64,000 bases of DNA from Rhodovulum sulfidophilum DSM 1374 (GTDB lineage: Bacteria > Pseudomonadota > Alphaproteobacteria > Rhodobacterales > Rhodobacteraceae). The stretch covers positions 777,501 to 841,500 of the forward strand of contig NZ_CP015418.1 in the NCBI RefSeq assembly GCF_001633165.1. The letters run 5' to 3'. The notes under the pieces were generated by a model. The model was not told where the DNA came from, searched no databases, and saw nothing but the letters and a program-made list of their open reading frames with translations. Shown here one piece after another: positions 20,640 through 28,249 of the stretch (its first letter is position 1; each line of letters begins with the position of its first letter). Made by a program: the position numbers and the translations under genes.

Positions 20640-21175
20640 GGAGCACGTCACGCCTCTGCGACGAATCGGCCTGACAGACCAGCAACTCCACCCGCCTGAG
20701 TATGCCGGGACTTCATCGGATTCGTGAGTCCTCTGGCTCATGTTTCGTTCCTCTTTATGGGCCCAAATCCTCCCTTGGGGGCAGAGAAGCCAACCAATAG
20801 GGTATGCTCATCGATCAGGTCTCCTTGCGACGCCTGAAACAGGCCAAAAGCTTGAAATAAATAAATCCAGAGACTGATGTCCGAAAATGAAGATTGCCCC
20901 AAATAGCCACCTCAAAGTCTTTTCGGCCCCTGGCTCCACGCGCATCGCCGTTCGCTGATGCGTCCAAATCCTTCGCGTGACTACTTGTAGACCGCACACC
21001 TTTTGCGTGTTACCTTTAACCCGTCAGGTCGGCTTGAGCATTGAAGCTGACGATTGCCTTTCGGTGGTCCTTTTCCGGTAAATTTTCTGGCCTCGAGATT
21101 GGCCTGATGTCTCTCAACATAGCATGATCGCCTTTCGAAACGGAGGGTGCATCAATTTCAATTGAGGAGCAAAAT
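20640..21175. other. Gene-free region upstream of the RiPP locus
   Basis: No convincing coding sequence. It is noticeably richer in A and T than the surrounding DNA, especially 20860-21175. It should contain the promoter of the precursor gene; the ribosome site GAGGAG at 21164-21169 is clear but no strong -35/-10 pair stands out. A short minus-strand frame at 20808-20999 resembles nothing I know. Confidence 0.5.
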
Positions 21176-21322
21176 ATGACCAAAAATCTGATGGAAAGCG
21201 TTGAGCCTCAGCTCTCCGTTCCGGTGAAGCGCGTGAATGCCGGCGCGGCTGTTGGCGAAGATGGCGCTGAATTCTCCGATACGACGGTCGTGATCATCCT
21301 GGCTTTTGAAGACGAAGCCTGA
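21176..21322 (+). CDS. RiPP precursor peptide, PatE-like
   Basis: A 48-residue peptide with the ribosome site GAGGAG six bases before the ATG. It reads as a leader (MTKNLMESVEPQLSVPVKRV onward) and then GAEFS-DTTVVIIL-AFEDEA. In the patellamide precursor PatE each unit is GLEAS, an eight-residue core (for example VTACITFC), then AYDGE. Here GAEFS (residues 30-34) matches the N-terminal protease site, residues 35-42 the eight-residue core and AFEDEA (43-48) the macrocyclisation follower. There is no Cys and no heterocyclase gene, so no thiazolines are expected. The protease gene starts 31 bases later. Core borders are inferred. Confidence 0.75.
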   Translation: MTKNLMESVEPQLSVPVKRVNAGAAVGEDGAEFSDTTVVIILAFEDEA

Positions 21323-21353
21323 TCTGCGGCATTGCTAAGGAAAGCTGCGCGCT

Positions 21354-23354
21354 GTGGTCAAAGTCGAAGAAATTGCCGGTGTGCGGGAGCTTTGGCGAAA
21401 GTCGACGGGCTTGCCAGAGATCTGCGTGGCCGTTGTCGACGGCCTCGTCGACCTTGATCACCCGGTATTTCACGGTGCGCAGCTGTCCTGTCTGGACAAT
21501 GTTTGGCAGGACTTGTCGAGTGGAACCAGTGTTGGTCATGGAACGCATGTTGCCAGTCTCATTTTCGGACAACCGGGAGGGCCGGTACCGGGGATTGCCC
21601 CAGGGTGTTCCGGAATTAACGTTCCGGCTTTTTCCGACGTAACGCGCCGCTCTTCGCAACTGGAAATAGCACGTGGAATCGAACTCGCGGTCGAGCACGG
21701 CGCACATATCGTGAATATCAGCGGAGGTCAGTTTTCACAGTCGGGAGACCCGGAGGATGCGCTTGGGAGGGCACTCCGGCTTTGCGGCGAAGAGAATATC
21801 CTGGTGGTGGCTGCGGTCGGCAACAACGGCTGCTTTTGCAACCATGTTCCCGCGGCAGTGTCCACGGTTCTTGCGGTTGGCGCTCTTGGCGACGACGGTT
21901 TGCCGCTTCCGCAAAGCAATTGGGGTGCCGCGTATAAAGGCCATGCAATTCTGGCGCCGGGGCAAAACCTGCTGGGCGCCGAGCCTGGCGGCGGGCTGGT
22001 TCAGATGACCGGCTCCAGCATGGCGGCTCCCGTCGTTTCGGGTGTCGCGGCCGTTCTGCTTAGTATGCAGGTGGCGGCTGGCCACAAGCCGGATCCACTG
22101 GGTGTCGGCGCGTTGCTGATCTCCACTGCAGATAAGTGCGACATAGGCGAAGCCGGGCACAAGCCTGACGGAAGCGGATATTGCGACCGCTTTCTGAGCG
22201 GAGCCATAAACATAGAGAGGTCAACAAGGATTATGTCTGAGATGCTTCGGAATGGCGAAGGGGCCGAGGCCAGCGCATGCGGCTGTAAAAAGCGCGCGGA
22301 GTCCGGTGATCCTGAATTGGGTGTGAGCGTCGCGGCGGAAGTGGCGGCGGCAGAGCAAAGCGTTGTCCCTGAGGCGGCTCTTGTTGTGCAATCAGCACAG
22401 GAAACAGCTGCCTCGGAACAGTCGAAGCCACCGCAACAGGCGAATGCTCCACAATCGGGGCCTCTGGCAATGATCGACGGTCCGATTCTGTCATCTCTTC
22501 CTGGCGGGATGCGGCAACGGGTCTATGCGCTTGGCGAGCTTGGCTATGATTTCGGCACCGAGGCGCGGCGCGACACGTTCAAGCAGCTGATGGCGCCGCA
22601 GGAGATCGACGGCACCGTCCTTCCGCCCAACCCCTATGATGCCCGCCAGATGGTCGACCATCTCGCGAACAACCCGTCGGAAGCGCGCTCGCTGATCTGG
22701 ACGCTCAACCTCGAACTGACGCCGATCTATGCGCTCGAAGCCAGCGGCTCGTTCGCCGCCGAGATCTACGGCCTGCTCACCCGCCTGCTGACCGGCTCGG
22801 TCGCCGCAGACGATGACCCCGCTCACATCGAGCGCGTCGCCATCCCCGGCGTGCTGAGCGGGCGGTCGGTGAAACTCTATTCCGGACAGGTGGTGCCGAT
22901 CGTCGAGATCGAGCAGATCCGCGGGCTTTATGGCTGGGAGGTCAACAAGCTGGTGGAGGCCGCGGTCAGCGCCGCGCAGGCGCATGGAGACGGCGCTGCG
23001 GAGGTCGCCACCATCACCGAGAACCTCCGCGAGTTCCTGACCAAGATCTATTACGATTTGCGCAACCTGGGTACGATGTCGCGCGACCGGGCCTTGAATT
23101 TCGCGGCAACGAACGCGTTCCAGGCGGCACAGACCTTTGCCAGCGCGCTGTCAAGGGGCATGGCCGTGGATACGATCAACGTCGAGAAGAGCCCGTTCTG
23201 CCGTCTCGACAGCGATTGCTGGGACGTCCAGCTGCGCTTCTTCGACCCCGAGAACAGCCGCCGCGCAAGACGCGTCTACCGCTTCACTATCGATGTCAGC
23301 GACACAATGCCCGTAACCCTCGGCGAGGTCCGTACATGGACCGCGCCGCAATAA
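21354..23354 (+). CDS. PatA/PatG-type cyanobactin maturation protease (fused)
   Basis: A 666-residue protein from GTG 21354. Residues ~20-240 are a subtilisin (S8) domain with triad Asp29 (AVVDG), His62 (GHGTHVA) and Ser222 (GSSMAAP), and oxyanion Asn157 (AVGNNG). Residues ~300-375 are an Ala/Gln/Ser-rich linker with CGCKKRAE. Residues ~378-666 match the conserved C-terminal domain of PatG: LGELGYDFGTEARRDTFKQL, SLIWTLNLELTPIYALE, VEKSPFCRLDSDCWDVQLRF, VYRFTIDVSDTMPVTLGEVR. PatA removes the leader and PatG cleaves the follower while joining the core head to tail; here one protease domain may do both. It has no signal peptide. Base composition shifts near 22480, suggesting a domain fusion. Confidence 0.88.
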   Translation: MVKVEEIAGVRELWRKSTGLPEICVAVVDGLVDLDHPVFHGAQLSCLDNVWQDLSSGTSVGHGTHVASLIFGQPGGPVPGIAPGCSGINVPAFSDVTRRSSQLEIARGIELAVEHGAHIVNISGGQFSQSGDPEDALGRALRLCGEENILVVAAVGNNGCFCNHVPAAVSTVLAVGALGDDGLPLPQSNWGAAYKGHAILAPGQNLLGAEPGGGLVQMTGSSMAAPVVSGVAAVLLSMQVAAGHKPDPLGVGALLISTADKCDIGEAGHKPDGSGYCDRFLSGAINIERSTRIMSEMLRNGEGAEASACGCKKRAESGDPELGVSVAAEVAAAEQSVVPEAALVVQSAQETAASEQSKPPQQANAPQSGPLAMIDGPILSSLPGGMRQRVYALGELGYDFGTEARRDTFKQLMAPQEIDGTVLPPNPYDARQMVDHLANNPSEARSLIWTLNLELTPIYALEASGSFAAEIYGLLTRLLTGSVAADDDPAHIERVAIPGVLSGRSVKLYSGQVVPIVEIEQIRGLYGWEVNKLVEAAVSAAQAHGDGAAEVATITENLREFLTKIYYDLRNLGTMSRDRALNFAATNAFQAAQTFASALSRGMAVDTINVEKSPFCRLDSDCWDVQLRFFDPENSRRARRVYRFTIDVSDTMPVTLGEVRTWTAPQ

Positions 23355-23378
23355 CCGAACACAGAGGAGGAGAAAGTC

Positions 23379-24266
23379 ATGAACCGGACTACCCCGACAG
23401 AAAGCGATCCGAACACGGTCGGCACGGTTGTGCTTCCTTATGAGTTGGTCGTCCCGGTCGCCGACGTGTATCTGGTGGGATATGGTATGCGAGCGCCGAA
23501 TGATTTCACGCTCGAGACCGTCGCCGTCATGAAGCAGGCCAAGCGCATTTTCGGTGTGCCACCCATCGACGCATCGGCCTTTGGCATACCGCAAATGGAG
23601 AGCCTGCTGCCGCTCTACGGCCCTGACAAGAAGCGCTCGGTAACCTATCGGGAAATGGTCGACACCCTGCTCGATGCGGCAGAGGCAGACGGACCGGTGG
23701 TCTTTGCCACCTATGGTAGCGCCATGGTTGGCACTTTGCCGGCGCATTTGATTCTCGAGGAAGCGGCCTCGCGCGGGCTCAGGGCCCATGTCAGCAACAC
23801 GGTTTCCTCGTTTGACGGCATCTGGTCGCGCTTCAACATCGAGCCCTTTTTCGGCTTTCAGATTTGGGAGGCCACGGCCTTCGTCACAATGGAAATCGTC
23901 CCCGACACCTCTGCGAACCTCTTGTTGCCACAGGCCAATGTATATGGCGTGAAAAGTGGTCCCGATGCCAGCAGGAATCTTGAAATCGCGAGAACGACAA
24001 CCGTTGCGGAATTGCGGGATCACTTGCTGAAATTCTACCCGCCGGATCACAGGATCCACCACGTCAAGGCAGCATCCGGCTCAGGTGAAAGCGGCGTGAA
24101 CGCTGTGGTCGAGACTATTGAGCTGAAAGATCTCGATCAGCCGGGCCGTCAGCTCGTAAGTTCCCTTCTGGTTCCACGTGCGCCCGACTATGCGCATAAG
24201 GGAAAACTTCGATTGGATTTCAAAATGCATATTTCTTCGGATCAACCTTCCACGGAGGAAAAATAA
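23379..24266 (+). CDS. Tetrapyrrole-methylase-fold enzyme, borosin-like peptide N-methyltransferase
   Basis: A 295-residue protein after the ribosome site GGAGGAG, 24 bases downstream of the protease. It has the TP-methylase/SAM fold: DVYLVGYGMRAPNDFTLETV (SAM loop, residues ~29-48), VVFATYGSAMVGTLPAHLIL (~107-126), and FNIEPFFGFQIWEATAF. By alignment from memory, Tyr80, Arg86, Tyr90 and Tyr112 fall exactly where OphMA has catalytic Tyr66, Arg72, Tyr76 and Tyr98. OphMA N-methylates the backbone of the omphalotin core, also a Val/Ile stretch. Here the peptide is a separate gene, as in bacterial split borosins. Other TP-methylases act on corrins or diphthamide, so the substrate is inferred from context and these residues. 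Confidence 0.8.
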   Translation: MNRTTPTESDPNTVGTVVLPYELVVPVADVYLVGYGMRAPNDFTLETVAVMKQAKRIFGVPPIDASAFGIPQMESLLPLYGPDKKRSVTYREMVDTLLDAAEADGPVVFATYGSAMVGTLPAHLILEEAASRGLRAHVSNTVSSFDGIWSRFNIEPFFGFQIWEATAFVTMEIVPDTSANLLLPQANVYGVKSGPDASRNLEIARTTTVAELRDHLLKFYPPDHRIHHVKAASGSGESGVNAVVETIELKDLDQPGRQLVSSLLVPRAPDYAHKGKLRLDFKMHISSDQPSTEEK

Positions 24267-24582
24267 ATTTTCCACCTCGATTGAGGTTGCGTATATTTGG
24301 TCAAATGATTTTATAATAGGTCGAAATTTTCGAATGGAAGGAATCTCTCGTTGTTCAGTCTCAGCATATGGCGGAGAGGATTGATGCTGAATCTTTCGGA
24401 CTCTGAAGCCCAAGCCTTGCAGATGTATTCTTAGGGCATGAGGGGCGGCTATTTTGCGCTATTGGTCGGCGTTGTTGCAGAAAGGAGGCTTGAGTCGTGA
24501 CTTCCCTTTTCCCCTTCGGGATCATGCTACGCGGACGATCACGGCGGTGTAGAGGGCATTGAAGCGGTTGATGCGTGCGACG
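24267..24582. other. AT-rich spacer and IS C-terminal scrap
   Basis: The first ~110 bases after the methylase are AT-rich and gene-free. At about 24530-24585 the minus strand reads VARINRFNALYTAVIVRVA then stop, resembling the C terminus of an IS5-type transposase. IS-end-like sequence GGCGTTGTTGCAGAAA lies near 24468. Confidence 0.45.
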
Positions 24583-25017
24583 GGCGTTGTTGCGCAAATG
24601 CAGTGTGGATCCGTGTCGCGAATGTAGCGTGCTACCCAGTCGGCATGAGCAGACCTGCGAAGACCACTTACAAGACCACCAACTGGCGTCGCTATAATCG
24701 GGCTTTGAGGCAGCGCGGATCACTGACCGTCTGGTTCGATCCCTCGATGCAATGGTAGGCCATCCCGTCGGGGAGGCGTGGCCGTCAGCAGGCCTGCAGC
24801 GACGCCGCGATCCAGGTCTGCCTGACCCTCAAGGCCCTCCTCGGGCTGCCGCTCCTCCAGGCCACCGGTTTCGTGGCGAGCCTGCTGGAGTTGTCCGGCT
24901 TGGGCTGGGCTGTTCCGGAGTTCAGCACCCTGTCCCGGCGGCAGAAGACCCTGAACATGACCATCCCGTACCGCGGCTCCAGAGGCGCGCTTCACCTGCT
25001 TGTGGACAGCACCGGCC
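24583..25017 (+). pseudogene. IS5/IS903-type transposase, broken
   Basis: The IS left end GGCGTTGTTGCGCAAATG at 24583 precedes ATG 24645. The frame reads MSRPAKTTYKTTNWRRYNRA, an amber stop at 24756 (after SMQW), then continues as QACSDAAIQVCLTLKALLGL and TIPYRGSRGALHLLVDSTG, where homology ends at about 25017. The catalytic DDE part is absent. From 25018 to about 25310 I see no recognisable gene. Confidence 0.75.
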
Positions 25018-25309
25018 ACAAGGCGGCGCAGATGTTCGGGACCCTGCCGCCGGACCGGCACGATACCGTCTTCCGGGACCTCGCTAGAGCCATCGCGGCA
25101 GAGCTGAACACCGCGCTTGAGGCTCTGGTTGTTCTCCTCGATGAAAGCACGATCCACGCGCATTTCACGATCAGGAACTACACGAACATAGGGTTGGCCG
25201 TCAGCGAGGCGTCCAGGCGCGGCACCATGGCCCGGTTGCAGGATCTCGCTGCGGAAGTCATGCAGCAATACCATCCCGAAATCGAACGTGGCCATCGCAA
25301 ACGAGCCCG

Positions 25310-25800
25310 GCCGAGACAGTCGAGCGGATCAAGGCGCTGGCGCTCGAACGTCCGGCCCATGGCTGCAACCGCTTCGAGGCAATGCTGGCGCTCGAGGGCG
25401 TGCGGGTCTCCTCGATCACCATCCAGAAGATACTCAATAGTCGCCAGCGTGGCGCCACCGGTCCGAGTCGCTGGCGACGCTCTGGGCACGCGCTACGATC
25501 GCTGGCTGGCGCTCGAGGAGGCCCATGCGGGCAAGGCCATCGAGATCACCGCCGCGCAGGCTGCCTTCCTCGAGAAGCAGACCCCCTGCTTCCGGGAAAG
25601 ACACGTTGAATCAGGCACTCCCGGCGAGCTCCTTTCTGCGGACACGTTATTTGTCGGCACGCTGAAAGGGATCGGCAAGGTCTACCTGCACGCGGTCGTC
25701 GACACCTTCGGCAGCTATGCCTTCGGCTTCCCTGCACGTCTCCAAGCAGCCCGATGCCCCATCGAAACCGTCATGTCATTCGTTACTCAAGAAAGTTAAG
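25310..25800 (+). pseudogene. IS481-family transposase, N-terminal half, frameshifted
   Basis: Pieces in different frames read VERIKALALERPAHGCNRFE, SSITIQKILN, then LGTRYDRWLALEEAHAGKAI, FLEKQTPCFRERHVESGTPG, LKGIGKVYLHAVVDTFGSYA: the N-terminal half of an IS481-family integrase-type transposase. Frameshifts occur near 25440 and 25730, and the C-terminal half is missing. A separate IS481 C-terminal scrap lies at 55104-55241. Confidence 0.75.
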
Positions 25801-25894
25801 TGGACAACTGAGGCGCTTTACTGTGCGCAATGTCTGAAGGTTGTCATGAACCGGTGACATCTTCCGCGGAGTAGGACGGCCCCGAGGGACTCGG

Positions 25895-26176
25895 ATGATA
25901 CTGTGGCGATATGCGACGATGGCTGGCGCAATCGGGGCGCTGGCGGAGGGCGGGGCGGCCGCCCCCCTGCCAAAGGGCGAAGGGCTCAAGGTGATCCGCA
26001 AGGAATGTACCCGCTGCCACCCCCTGCGGAACATCGTGGACAGCGACGGGCTCACCGCGCCCCAATGGCGCGACTTCATTGTCCGGATGACTGATCTGGA
26101 AAACCGCCCGGAAAATCTCGACGTGGTGGTGGCCTATCTGGCCGAGCATTTCCCGCCCTACGCGCCCGGTGACTGA
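25895..26176 (+). CDS. Small c-type cytochrome-like protein
   Basis: A 93-residue secreted protein: signal-like N terminus (MILWRYATMAGAIGALAEGG) and one heme-binding CTRCH motif at about residue 38. The second half (LTAPQWRDFIVRMTDLENRP) resembles small monoheme cytochromes found beside dehydrogenases. The axial sixth ligand is probably Met65 (RMTD), but this is a guess. It precedes the PhoX-like gene by 254 bases on the same strand and may form a functional group with the diheme protein at 28250. Confidence 0.65.
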   Translation: MILWRYATMAGAIGALAEGGAAAPLPKGEGLKVIRKECTRCHPLRNIVDSDGLTAPQWRDFIVRMTDLENRPENLDVVVAYLAEHFPPYAPGD

Positions 26177-26430
26177 CTGGCCGGCGATGCCGACCGCCCA
26201 GGCTGAGCCAACCGGTCGCAACCGACGCCCTTCCAGAATAAAAAGTTTGATTTCAATGACTTACAGGACGCACCTGCGGTACCGTCATGCCCCCTTGGCG
26301 GGATCGCAGGTTATAACGTCACAAATTCGTTAACCCTCATTTCTAGACTTCTGGCATCCGTCCATGGGGCGGTGTGTGGCACCCTCTTGCCGCGCCTCAA
26401 GGCATTCATGCAAACCCAGAGGTTCCCTCG

Positions 26431-28188
26431 ATGACCCGTATCACTTTTCTGCTGGCGACGACTGCGTTGCTTGCAACCCCGGCCTTCGCCGACAGCTTCG
26501 AATTCTCTTCCGTTTCCGCCCCGACGACAGACGCACAGAAACGCGCGGTTCAGGCGTCGGACAGCGTCACCATCGGCGGCGAGACCGTGAAGATCGGCTA
26601 TCACATCCTTGCCCGCAGCGGGCAGAAAATCGGGGACGGCACCTGGGGGCTGCTGGTCGACAAGACCGGCAAGCCGGTGCGCAGCGAGGACGGCTCGGAA
26701 CATATCTCGGTCGATACCGACTTCTCGTCGCTGCTGCCGGTGGGCAAGAAGCTGTTCTCGATCAGCCATTTCGAATCGCGTCCCGGCGCGATGTACCTGA
26801 CCGAACTGTCTCAGGACCCCGAAACCGGTGTTCTGACCCCGGTCTCGACCAAGCCGGTGGATTTCTCGGATGTGGGCGGGCTCTGGGTTCCCTGCGCGGG
26901 GTCGGTGACGCCCTGGGGCACCCATATCGGATCCGAGGAATACGAACCCGACGCGCGCGAGGTTGCGGCGGCCGAAGAGCTGGCCGATATCGACGACTAC
27001 TTCTATCCGATGGCCCGTTATTTCGGCCTGAGCCCGTCCGAGATGACGCTGGACCAGTTCCGCGCGGCGTTCAATCCCTACAGCTTCGGCCATCCGACCG
27101 AGGTGACGGTCACCGAGGACGGCAATGCCACCGCCGCCAAGCATTACGCCATGGGCCGTCTCTCGATCGAGCTGCCCTATGTGATGCCCGACAGCAGGAC
27201 GACCTACATCACCGACGACGGCACCAATGTGGGCCTTTACATGTTCGTGGCCGACGAGGCGGGCAATCTGGACGCCGGCACGCTTTATGCCGCGAAGCTG
27301 ACCCAGACCTCGGACGAGGGCGCCGGGGCCTTCGATCTGGACTGGGTCGATCTGGGCCATGCCACCAGCGACGCGGTGAAGAAGATCATTGATGACAAGC
27401 CCGGCTTCCTCGACATCTTCGAAGCTGCTGATCCGGCCGAGGGCGGCACCTGCGGCGAGGGTTTCACCTCGATCAACACCACCTCGGGGCATGAATGCCT
27501 GAAGATCCGCGATGGCATGGAATTGGCCGCCTCGCGCCTGGAAACCCGCCGCTATGCCGCGATGATGGGCGCCACGACCGAGCTGCGCAAGGAAGAGGGC
27601 ATCACCTTCGACCCCGAGAACAACCGCATGTTCCTGGCCATGTCCGAGGTCGCCAAGGGCATGGGGCCTGAAACGAAATACGACATCGGCGGTCCCGACA
27701 GCGTGCAGGTGGCCGAGAACAAGTGCGGCGCCGTCTATCAGCTGAGCGTGGCCCCCGATGCTGCCATCGGCTCGGACTTCGTCCTGCAGGACATGGCCCC
27801 GCTGGTCGAGGGCACGCCCACCGAATATGGCGCCGACAGCGAATTCGCGGGCAATACCTGCGAAATCGACGGCATCGCCAATCCTGACAACCTCACCTAC
27901 ATGACCGGCCATGACACGCTGATCATCGGCGAGGATACCGGCTCGGGCCACCAGAATGACGCGATTTGGGCCTACAACATGACCTCGGGCGCGCTGACCC
28001 GGATCTTCACCACGCCCTACGGCTCGGAAACCACCTCGCCCTACTGGTACCCCGACATCAACGGCTTCGGCTACCTGATGGGCGTGATCCAGCACCCCTA
28101 TGGCGAATCCGACGCGGACAAGCTGGCCGATCCGGCCGACGCCATGGCCTATGCGGGCTATTTCGGTCCATTCCCGGCCAGCAAGTAA
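26431..28188 (+). CDS. PhoX family (DUF839) alkaline-phosphatase-like protein
   Basis: A 585-residue exported protein. ATG 26431 follows AGAGG and gives a Sec-type signal peptide (MTRITFLLATTALLATPAFA); the longer frame from 26374 has no signal. Family motifs seen are VPCAGSVTPWGTHIGSEEYE and SRLETRRYAAMMGATTELRK, then EGITFDPENNRMFLAMSEVA. PhoX enzymes are Ca/Fe phosphomonoesterases folded as a beta-propeller. Classic PhoX has a twin-arginine signal; this one does not. A hairpin separates it from a diheme protein, suggesting co-transcription with partial termination. The phosphatase activity is not proven by sequence for this subgroup. Confidence 0.8.
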   Translation: MTRITFLLATTALLATPAFADSFEFSSVSAPTTDAQKRAVQASDSVTIGGETVKIGYHILARSGQKIGDGTWGLLVDKTGKPVRSEDGSEHISVDTDFSSLLPVGKKLFSISHFESRPGAMYLTELSQDPETGVLTPVSTKPVDFSDVGGLWVPCAGSVTPWGTHIGSEEYEPDAREVAAAEELADIDDYFYPMARYFGLSPSEMTLDQFRAAFNPYSFGHPTEVTVTEDGNATAAKHYAMGRLSIELPYVMPDSRTTYITDDGTNVGLYMFVADEAGNLDAGTLYAAKLTQTSDEGAGAFDLDWVDLGHATSDAVKKIIDDKPGFLDIFEAADPAEGGTCGEGFTSINTTSGHECLKIRDGMELAASRLETRRYAAMMGATTELRKEEGITFDPENNRMFLAMSEVAKGMGPETKYDIGGPDSVQVAENKCGAVYQLSVAPDAAIGSDFVLQDMAPLVEGTPTEYGADSEFAGNTCEIDGIANPDNLTYMTGHDTLIIGEDTGSGHQNDAIWAYNMTSGALTRIFTTPYGSETTSPYWYPDINGFGYLMGVIQHPYGESDADKLADPADAMAYAGYFGPFPASK

Positions 28189-28204
28189 GGCCAGAGCCAA
28201 GTTC

Positions 28205-28228
28205 GGGAGAGGCGGCCGCGCCTCTCCC
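28205..28228 (+). terminator. Intergenic hairpin between PhoX-like and diheme genes
   Basis: GGGAGAGGCG (28205-28214) pairs perfectly with CGCCTCTCCC (28219-28228) over a four-base loop and is followed by TTTCC. It ends 21 bases before the next ATG, so it may act as an attenuator or RNA-stability element rather than a full terminator. Confidence 0.55.
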
Positions 28229-28249
28229 TTTCCAGCTGAAAGGTATTTC

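Noticed and set aside
26177..26430. Pho box upstream of the PhoX-like gene
   Set aside because: CTGCGGTACCGTCAT was considered, but it fits the repeated CTGTCAT pattern too poorly to call.
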